DNA from: Varanus komodoensis
Taxonomy: Eukaryota > Chordata > Lepidosauria > Squamata > Varanidae
Direction of reading: 5' to 3'
Assembly (NCBI RefSeq): GCF_004798865.1
Contig: NW_025336347.1
Coordinates: forward strand, 18,998,289 to 19,062,288
DNA length: 64,000 nt
The notes beneath the pieces were generated by a model. It was given only the letters and a program-made list of their open reading frames with translations, was not told the origin of the DNA and ran no database searches. Of this stretch, positions 51,692-62,700 are shown piece after piece. The stretch's first letter is position 1. The number at the start of each line of letters is the position of its first letter. Both the position numbers and the translations under genes were made by a program.

Positions 51692-52386
51692 TCAGGTGCA
51701 GCTTGGCCTGCACAATTTGGGATGAGTGAGTGGGGCAAGGGAACCAGCAAGTTTCTCTGTGGTTGTCCTCCAAGGCTGGTACAGCCGGCTCCGCGGGCCC
51801 TTCTTCTTCTCAGCCTTGAGCAGGTGGCACACCATGGCCTTGGCGCTTGCATGGAGCCAGCTGGGTGTGCTGCTGGAAGGGCCCTGCAGGACCCTGACCA
51901 GGCCTGGCAGTTCTTGAGGAAGGCGATAGCGGGGAAGAAAGCGCAGGGCATGGGGAATGTCCCTCCGGCCACACAGTTTACTAAAGTAGGCGATCACCCA
52001 GTCACTCTGTTGCACAGTCCCGGATGCACACTGCAGTTCGCCTTGCAAGCAGGCCATTGCTGCCCCAAACAAGTCATGGGACTCTGGGGCCTTCCCGCCA
52101 TCTCTGCTTGCCTTCCCTTGCCATAGTCCATAGGCATGAGCACTGCCTGCACTCCAGAGCAGCAGCACTTGGCCATGCTCCCGGCCCACATGTTCCCTCT
52201 GGGCATACATCCAGGGCAAAATGCCAAGTCTCCCCACATGGCCCAGCTCCCAGAGGTCCAAAAGCACAGGGCAGCCCAGTGCTGAGTGCAGCAAAGCAGC
52301 GAAGGCACAGACCAACTGCTTGTGTTCCTCTGAATCAGGAGAATAGATCAGTAGGATGGGACGGGAACAGCGCTTTCTGGGTATAT
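51692..52386 (-). CDS. IL17RE: IL17RE last exon, SEFIR domain
   Basis: The 695-bp exon follows CTTCTCTTCCCAG and ends at TGA 51692-51694. It reads RPILLIYSPDSEEHKQLVCA, then PVLLDLWELGHVGRLGILPW, GQVLLLWSAGSAHAY, VIAYFSKLCGRRDIPHALRF and LPRYRLPQELPGLVRVLQG. Human IL17RE has LLLHAADSEAQRRLVGAL, VDLWEGRHVARVGPLPW and LLAYFSRLCAKGDIPPPLRA. Enters in phase 1. Confidence 0.97.
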
Positions 52387-55300
52387 CTGGGAAGAGAAGA
52401 AAGAAAGAGACTTCAGCCAGGGTATTAGGGGTTGCTTCATTCCACCAAATTCCTTCCATCTCCATTATTATGGCAGCTATGTTTTTACTGGAAAAGGCAA
52501 ATTGCGAGGAGAACCATCTTTTTTTGTGAAGACCTGATTTATCTCCTTACTCCTTGTTGCCAACTGAGTACATAGAACAGAGTTTGCTCACATCCATTCC
52601 TGTTCCCCTTCTCTCTCTTTTCTGTTGACTTCTCCACTGTCAAAACTCAGGCTGTGGGCACCTGTAGCCAGGCTGAGAGACTTGCTTTGTTTATGTTGTG
52701 TTATTAAGTTGAGAATGGGGGATTAGATTCAAATTTAAGCTGAATCAATTGCACTGGTGAAAATAGTCTTCCCCATCCCATCTGTCCCACAGCAGTCCCT
52801 TCCCCCATGCTAAAAAGACTAAAGGACCCTGATGAAAATTATGAAAGGGACTTTCCACAAGTGGAGCCCTTCTTCTTGCATTACAGGTACCAATAGGCTG
52901 CATGCACAAAACACAACACACAACCCTGTGTAGTTACCAGGGTTCACAGTTTCTTACCATAATCTACCTCACTGACAATCATGGTTTCTTTCCACTTTAT
53001 CATAGTTTCTATCCCCATACTCATTTCTCCCTCAGTTGGCATGTATCCCATCAGTAACTGAACTTGAAATTAAATCCCAAGGTGCATCACTCCCTGCCTA
53101 TGTCACCTGCCTTTTCCTCACTGATATACACATAAAGGCTGGATGTCTGCAGCAGCTCCAGCAGTTGCCACTCTGTGACAGCTGAATATCAGGACCACAG
53201 AAACCATGATCCTGAACTGATGAAAACACAAGTCATGGTGGTACCGAGAAACCCTAGAACAAACCATTGTTTCTTATCATGGTTTCTGAAGACCAAATTT
53301 ATGAAATACCATGTCTAAGTTCAGACAACACAGAAAATCAACAATGGTAAAAAAAACCCAACAACCCACCATCGCTTATTGTGTTGTAAGCACCTAGCCA
53401 CAAACCATAATGACCATTTTTCAGAGATTATCTATCTTCTTCAACTTGCTCCTCTGTAGGATGGAACTGTGTTGGAAACTTATCACACCTCCTCTCTTTC
53501 TCACCACACAGTGCTGCATTTCTAGAATCTACATTTGGGTGGCATTTCTCACCTTTACACATGCTCACACAGTGCTGCTGATGCTCCTTACCTCTGTGGA
53601 GTCTGTGGAGACACCAGCGAATCAGCAGAACGACTGCAACCAGGAATCCCAATCCTAGACCCACCGCAAAAGCAAGCAGGCCCCAGTGCCTGTGTACAAC
53701 TAGGAGAGAAAGAAGTTTCAAATTGGCTGCAAAATCTCAACAAAAGTCATTCATCCACTGCCTTTCCATCTCCTCAATCATGCTTATTATCTTTGCAGTC
53801 ATCTTGTATACTAATGGCAAACTCATTCTGTGTGCATGGATCCCGATATATTGTTTTTATAAACCCTCTTGAGATTTCACTGAAATATTAGATGGCATAT
53901 AAATGTTTTAAATGAATGAATGACTGAATAAAGCAGTGCCATCCACACACAAAATGGAGCTGACAGCAGGCTTGGGGAAACCCCATGGACTGCAGAAGTG
54001 AAAAGTACTGCCAAAAGAGGAAACCCCTGCCAAAAGGACCCAGGGAGAACTGAGCAGGCTTCGCGGCATACAGAACGACTGCAGGAGGGAGAGAAGGACG
54101 TGAAAGAGAGAACAGCGGATTGGGAGGGAGAATGGAAAAGAGGATTGTAAGAGGAAGTAGGACTAGCCAGGCTCAACCCCAGAAAAGGCACACTCCAAAC
54201 TGCAACACAGTGTGACAGGTCCCACTTGGCCATCCTAAAGTTCAGGAGGTGGGAATGTGTGCCTCTCCAGATTTTGTTGGGACTTCAAGTCACATCAGCC
54301 CTAACCAACTTCGCCAAAGATGAGGATGATGAGAGTTACAGGTCAAAATCATATGGAGCCCACATGTCCTCTACCCGCATAAAGTTGAAAGGGGAAGAGT
54401 TCTAACCAGCCCTTATGACTAAGCCCACCATGGAACTTCACTATCATATTGACTCTCATTGCGGATTTTATCCTACTCTCTCCAAGCGGGTCCTTATGGG
54501 TTTCCTAGTCAGCAACTTGAACAAGATAGTTTCTGCATGTAAAGCCCACAAAGGATCCACGCACTTCATACACCCTCTATAAATGAGGCACAGAATGTCT
54601 CCCACCTCAGCAAGTCCTAGGGCTGGCTCTCTTACCCTTTCTGAGGAAGAATGTGGAGGACATGACACAACTACCACTCTCCATAACAGGGCCAGGGACT
54701 GTACAGGGACTGTACAGTACAGGGACTGTACTTTTATTCATCCCATTCTCAACCTAACGTGGAGTGGCACTGAAACTTACCATTTGGGCACAGAAGCTGT
54801 TTGCCAGCAAAGCGCACATCAGAACGCCAGACCTGAGAAACCAGAAGACAACAGTGCATGGGACACTTGAACAGACATGGGGCTGATCTGCATGAGGGCT
54901 TTCCCTGTCACTGTAATGCTCGGCTCTCTCGTACAGCACACTTCACACTTCTCTAGCATTTTCTAATGCTATTTCTGTCCTCATATCCAACATTTCTCAA
55001 GACTGCTTTTGTCATTCTTTTTAAAATACTTGACAACCTTAAATACCCCATGGGTTGTGGTCAGCATGTGCCCTATGAGTTGGAATTGTGATAACCAACA
55101 CAATGATACATTCATAAGAAAAGAATGCCCAGTCTGAATCATAGAAACATAGAAACAGAGTGAGTCAGAAGGGGTCTCTTGGGCCATCTAGTCTGACCCC
55201 TAGTTCCAACTGGCTCTGCTTACGAGACGCCTACCATGTGCATATCCAGCCTTCCTTGATAATACATGGCATGCTGCTGTTGTGTAGTTGGCTAGTGCAA

Positions 55301-56453
55301 TTGGTCTCTTGGCTTTGTAGCTGTCCATCCTATTGCTAAAAATTGTTCTCTGCTCAATTAATGTTGCATATGTAATGCAAGGGAGACTGAAGCTGGTCCT
55401 TACCAGTACACAGCTCTTCAAGGCCCGCCAAGGAAGGATGAGATCTTGATCCTTCAAGGCTGATCCCTCTGGCTGGAAGGCAAAAGCATGATGTAGATTC
55501 AAGGTCCACTCCTCTGTTATCTTCTGGATAAAGTGTAGCTCATCTTCCCAGACCTTCCTCACCAAATTGCCCTTCCTGAGCACTCTCCCCCACAATTCCC
55601 CTAGGTTCCAACCATCCCCAGCTTCAGATGCAGCCATCACTTACATGGGTGATGGTATAGACAGGTGGCTTGAGTTCACACTTGCTTGAAGATTGCTGCT
55701 GGCATATGGCTGAACTGAAAGATGCTGGGATGCGGGAGTGGAACTTTAAATGGAGCTGCAAAAACGTGGCACTCAGGGATACATTCCAGGCAGTGTCTGG
55801 AAGGGAAGAACAGCACAAAGGTGTCCCAAGACTCAGCTCATACTCCAGAGGTTTCAATCATTATATGGGCCACGTTGTCTGGTTCTGGAATCATCAAGAT
55901 CACAACTTTCCCAAATTCCTGTTTTTATTTATATTTATATGTACACTATCATCATTTAAGCTTAAGGCAGTTTTTTACCGTAAAAAGCATAAATGTTCCT
56001 ATTTTAAAGCTCGACATGGCTTGAGGCTTGGTTACCACATATACCAATGTATAAGATGGATCTTGAAACTGAAAATAGCAAGGCAAAAATCAAGGAGTTG
56101 TCCTATATACCAGGTGAAAAGTTTTCTCATACAGTAAGACCCCTGTATTTGCAGGAGATAGATTCTAAACCCCCCAGTGGATGCCTGAAACCGTAGGACC
56201 CCCACAAAAGTGGTAACATCGCAATATCCCTACAGAAAAACTGTGAATGCCTCTAAGGACTTTGGGGATTTTGTCATTTTCTCTTTCTTTATTGGCACTA
56301 GCCAGCCTCATTCATGTGTTTGTCTCTCAGTGGATGTGAAGATCCTAGAGATAGTCACTATTTTCATTAGAGATATTCATGGGCTTTCCTAAAAATATTT
56401 GTGGTCTTTCCTAGAGATATACTCTTATATACTGGCATATAAGAGGGCCCTTG

Positions 56454-56484
<31 letters not shown>

Positions 56485-59400
56485 TGGGGTCATTTTATAT
56501 GCCCTAGTATGACAAACAAAAGAAAAACAGCCCAAAATATCAACCTCATCTTATACATGAGTTGCCTTATATGCCAGTATATGTGGTATATTAAGGACCA
56601 CCTTCTGCCATATGTTGTTATTTAGCAAGAAGGGTGATTTCTGGTAAGTGGGAAAGGAAAACAGGTATCTTGTTCTCTGTTCTTGAAGCCTCTCCATTCT
56701 TAGCATGGGTAAGAGTTAGGGTTATAAGAATAAGAGCAACCTCATGCTATATATTACCCACCCTCTCCTGCTCCCCAAATCTATAAGTTGTTTGGAGGAG
56801 AAGCAGGCCAATTTTCTTCACCCCAATTTTCCTTTCCTCTTCAACTGACACTTGCAACATTCCACGCATCCTAGATGTCACTGAGCAGAGGTTTCCTGAA
56901 ATCTCTGTTGCAAAAAACTTTCCTTTTTCAGTTCATTTCCAAAGTAAGCTGTATGCTTGGGGACTGCTCAAATGATGCAGAAACAATGCCAGCATTTGGT
57001 GGACCAGCATTTCGTTTTCAAATTGAGAAGTACAGGACCACCCATGTTCAACAAGTGGGAGCTGCACCCTTACATTACTTAGAACCTTGCAGAATGCATA
57101 GATTCATAGAATAGTAGGGTCAGAAGGGGCCAAAAAGGCCATCGGGTCCAACCTCCTCCTGATACAGGGTGCCAAGTCACACCATCCTATTCAGACAACT
57201 GTCCAGTTTCTCCTTGAATGTCTCTAGTATGGGGAACCTATGACCTCTCTTGGCAACTGCATTTCCACATCTCTGCATTTCCACATGTTTGCCACACGTG
57301 GGTGCACTTTGGTTTCGTTGCTAACAAAGCAAGCAGAGTTTTCCCAGGTTATCAGAGAAAACAAGTTGTAAAACCATTCAAAACTAGCCAAGGGCATTTG
57401 GCTTTTAAAATTCCCATAACAGACCCTCCTGTTTTCACAAAATAACTTTGAGGGAAAAGGAATATTTATCTTGTTTTAACTGACCACAAACAAGAAGGAA
57501 CTCTTTGCCTTCAACAGTTCAATGTTCAGGGACAACACATTTTCTACTAGTTAGCTTGGGTTAACAGATTAACACATATGTATATATATTTACATTAACT
57601 ACTGGGTTGCTACTTGCAGTCCAGTCACAAATCTCTGAAAAGCAACATCAGTTGAGCAGGACTCTGTCTAGAATATAGAGAGATAGATATAGGCGTCCTC
57701 TTTGCCTCAGGTGCTTGCAGTATTTAGGAGTCCCCTCCTTACCCCATAACCTCTGCAGCATTCCATGCAACCAAATGAGGCTTGCGCTGTGCCTTAAGCA
57801 GACTCACCTGTCTGGTGTGGGCACTCAATGTGGCTACTGTTCATGTAGGAAAACTGGAAAAGTAATAGGAAGAGTTGTGACTGGCCATACTAAATCCTGC
57901 CTTTATGCTCACAGAAACAAAGGACAACAAAATGTAAGGAGTCCTCGAGTTTAGCCTCCAGCCCTCCTGCAAGGCGGATATACTAAGCCTGCCCACTCCA
58001 ACAATGATGAACAACCTTAAGTACAGATCCTGAACGGACTGAACAAGCCCCTCTCTCTCAGCCTTCACCAACCTGGGGTCCTCTAGATGTGCTGAACTGA
58101 ATTCCAACACAGCTGCAGTGCATCCCGATTGTGATGGCTAAGCCAGCTACTGCCTGGTGGCCCAAGGCCCCTTCAGCTAATTCAATCAAGTCTTTGCCCA
58201 AGCTGATCTTAAAGGACTCCAGTAACAAAGATAGTGCAGCACCCCTGGAAGCAACAGGTCTCAGTGCTCCAGCAGCAATGCATCTAGGCAGTTCTTCCTG
58301 AAATTCGACTCCAATTATTGCGGCTGCAGTGTGAACCCATCATTGCTCATCTGGAGCAACTACAGCTGCAATCTTATGTACACTCACTAGAAAGCAAGCT
58401 GAACTGAATGCGGCTGCACTGACTTTAGAATCAGCACATGTTATGGCTGTGCTGCACAGACTCCAGCCCTTGCTTGAGGCAGCGCTTTATGCTTATTATT
58501 ATTTATTTATTTATTAAAACATTTTTATGCCGCCCCATTCGCCGAAGCTTCTGAGGACCTCTTCAGTTACAAGACGTGCATGAAGGTATAATTGTTTAAA
58601 TGATAAAACATGAGAGGACTTCCTTTGGACAAAGTCTACCACATCCATTTCAGTGGATGCCAAATCATATTCTCCCATTAGGGTAGGAATGAATTAGGAA
58701 TGAATCAGAGGTCATTTGGTCCAAGGCCCTGCTCCATGTATAATACAGGATGCAACTACAGCACTGCTGGCAGTTGTTGTCCAGTCGTTAAATATCTTCA
58801 GTGAAGGAAATCCCGCTACCTCCTAAGCCGGTCTGTTCCACTGCTGAGAGTTAGGACATTTCTCCTAATGTTATTGCAAGTCTTCTTCCCTGCAGTTTCC
58901 ACCCACTGGTTCTAGCCTGGCCCTGAGGGGCAAAAGAAAACAAGTCTGTTTCATCTCTTGAATGGCAGCCTTTCAAACATTTGAAGATTGCTCTCATATG
59001 TCCTCTTAATCTCCCCTTCTCTGGGCCAAACACAGCCAGCTCTTTCAACAATGCCTCATCAGGCTTTTAACAGCAGGTTACTGTCTTTCAAGCCTGTGTG
59101 TGTTACAAGTAACCAGGTGTGTGTGTGTGTGTGTCTTACCTTGAAGCAAAGCTGGGGATGCACATCAACCTCTTTAAGGACGTACTCCTAGAGTAAGAAA
59201 AATAGGTCAGAAAAGTGGGTGTTTCTTCTTTCTCGTAGCAGCTCCTACAAGGCCATAGATATGGCTTTCCTGAAAGCAAACATTCCCTTTTGCCTCATGC
59301 ATCTGTCTCCAGTGTAAAGGATTGTGCCTATCCCTGTGCTCCAGATCTCAAAGAGAGGATGCAACGACTTGACCTCCTGCTGTGTTCCCCCACTGGTCCA

Positions 59401-59675
59401 CAGCTCAACATGCTGTGGCTAAGGAGGTATGAATCACTCTATATCCAGTCTACATCAATTCAGTCTTAAATCTAATCCATACAAACTCTACAGATATATT
59501 TTTTAAAAACCACATGAATTCTTGCATGTACACAACTTACACAACTTTTCTTAATTTATGCATTTTATACAAACCTTTCCCATATATACCCATTTTGAAT
59601 GCACTTTTTGATCTACGAATTGCACCACAACATACAGAAAAGTGCAGAATCCAAATGATAACTGCATTCAAATAA

Positions 59676-59709
<34 letters not shown>

Positions 59710-62700
59710 TTATAAAAATAAAACTCTAGGAAGGGTAAATTGCTTTGTTTCACTTATAGATCCAATCCTAATGAGATCCTCTGGCATCCCTAGCTGTGGC
59801 CAACAGAACTCCTGTCTCCCTGTATAGTAGGTGGGAAAGTCAGGCAAGCCATATGGTACCAAGAACAGCAGAATTCTTGCAGCATTTAATGGTACCGGTA
59901 CTTCCTTTAGGCAGGGCTCCAGCAACCCTACATGTTGGCACTCTAGGAGTCCCTATATCTGCCATTGAATGGTTTCCTTCCTCTCTAAAAAGTGAAGCAT
60001 ACATGTAAGAACAACTCCAGAAGGTCCAAACTCCTTGGAAAAGTCTTCCTCAACCTGGTGTCTTCCAGATGTGCAAAACGTCCAACTCCCTCATCATTTC
60101 CAGACTGCACAGCCAGATTGGGGAAGGCTGCTTCAATATGTGTCTGGTTAGGATATATTCCACATCAACCGTTTTCTCTCTACCACCTGTTTCTTCTATC
60201 CTCCTAGGAGATGGACTTGTTCAGCCCAATGAAGTCTCCAAATCCTTATCTGGACCTGTGGCTTTCTAGAACCTTCTGCCCTTGAGCTTTGCTACACACC
60301 TTCCAGTCACCAGAGGCCCCCCTGTCCCCATGGCATGACCACCCCAACTCTGTACCTGGTTGAATACTGTGACCGTGGAATTGGGGATGTCTTGGCAGGC
60401 TGCTCCTGGAGCTGCACTTTCCTTCCAGCAAAGGGAAGCATCGGGTTGAAGCGGACAGCGGCCATTCAGAGACATAACCATTTTGGCCTTATCGCTGATA
60501 CTGTAGTCGTGGAACTGTGTTGAAGACCAAAGATCTGAACCATCTAAAGAAGCAGGAAGGAAAAAAAATAAGATCCGGAGAAATCTGAAGTCCTGAGAGG
60601 CACTCATTCTTTAGAGCAGGAGCTGCAAACCAATTTCAGACCCAAGGCCAAATTCAATTTCCGAGAAACACTTAGAGGCTGAGGTCCAGTGGTAGATGGT
60701 GCCAAAGTCATGGGAGATGATGCCAAAATGACAAAATGTACCAGCTTACTCAAGTTTAAAGCTCTTCACAGCCAGTAATTAAGCCTGGTGTTTTAATATT
60801 TCAGGCATTTTAATATTTCAGAATGGGGGAAAACATGCACAAAAGCCAGGAAACACCAAATCATTGGTGTCTGCAGGAAAAGGGGCATGGCCTTCTGGGA
60901 TTTGGCACATTGATCTCAGGTTGGGCACCTTTGCCTTCCAGGCTGATGACACACACAGATAGTATCTTATGCCATGCCCTCCTTCCCCATTCCTATTAAC
61001 CCAGTACCATTCTTCCCAGTGTTGTGTAAAAAAGGCAGAAATTGACTGCAGAGAAACACTGTATCTGAAGTTTTTCTATTTGCATTCAGGGATGGCCTTC
61101 CCTCCAGCCTGCCTACATGTACAGACACAATTTTAATGCTATCCTGTTTTAAAAGTATTGTTATGTTTGAATCTGCTTTAGCTTTTAAACTGTTCACCAC
61201 TTTAGAATTTGCCTAGGAATGGAGTGGTATATATTGTAAATTAAAAAAAGCAAATAAAATATACAGTGATAAGCAGACAAGTGCATGAAAAGACATAAAT
61301 GAAGTCTCAATGCTTTGAAAATGGATTTTGGGATATGAGCCAAACCTCCACTGATTTAAAAAAATGCATAAATGCTCCTGCTGTTTTAATGTAGCACTTG
61401 CTACAAAAAGATCAGATAACCCTACAAAAGTGGACATTATATTTCCTAGACAGAAAAAAATATGGAGGACACACTGAATTTATTCCAGTATGTATGTCTA
61501 TTCATTGTCTCTTTCTTATCTTGCCTTTTAGTTTGCTTTAGACCCACATTGCAGCTAATAGAATAAATAATTAGATTATAATATTTGAACCAAATTAAAA
61601 CATTACAACACCCTTGAACAGTTTTAAAGTCAGCTCCAAACCATGTACTTGCAGAACAGTCTTCTCCTAATTTGCTGGGGATGATGAAAGTCACAGTACA
61701 AAACATCTCTAGAAGTTTTGGATGAAAACTCCCATCATCTCTAGCAGTATAGCCCATGGTCAAGGAGGATGTGAGCTGTAGTCCAAAACCACTTGAATAT
61801 GCTATGGTAAAATATAATTTATCCATGCAGTTCAGGGGGACATACATTGTGTTATCTTACACCATCTTTGCAATAATCCTATGAATTGTGTTAGGCCAGA
61901 GGAGGGCAACTAGTAGCTTTCCAGCTGCAACTCCCATGATCCCTCACCAGTGGCTATGCCATCTGGAACTAACAGGAGGTATAGATGAGTGGATCCCGAT
62001 TTGGACACTCCTGCTTTAGGCTTAGTGAGAGCAACTGGTTGAAGTAACACAGGGAGCTTCATGGCTCAGCAGAACCATTTGGTCCGAATTGGCTACTTTA
62101 CACACCACATCACATTAGCTCTCTCTAGATTATTTGCTAAAATGTCTCTTAAATCAAGCAGAGTCTCTAGCAGGAAAAAACAACACTTTTCTATTCAGAC
62201 ATTGATGTTAATATTCTGCTTAGGGAGTGGTAGGGCCTTTTTCTATCACCTAATGGCCAAAGCCGTCTGGGCAGTTTACAACAGTTTAACACATGACAAC
62301 AAGATAGAGGATGGGTTTAATAAGAAATAAAATGTGTGCTATTTGGTTACTCCACTTGAAGTCTCTGTTTGGAAAACCAGAACAATATTATTACACTGTA
62401 TTTATATCCTGCTGTTTTCCACTAAAAAGGAACCCAAGACGACTTACACAGTTCTCCTCCGCTCCATTTTTACCCTCACAACAACTACCCTGTGAGGCAG
62501 GTTAGGCTGAGGAGGAGTGTTTAGTCCAGTCACCCAGTGCGCTGCATGGCTGGATGACAACTAGAACTAGAAGCTAGAAACTAGAATTTCTCAGGCTGCC
62601 AGTCCAGCACTCGGCCACACTGGCTCAGAGCAGCAGACACCAGGTCGGGGAACATGCGCATCATCTCTGCAGGCCTGGTTAGTGCCTGCTGGGAGTGCCC

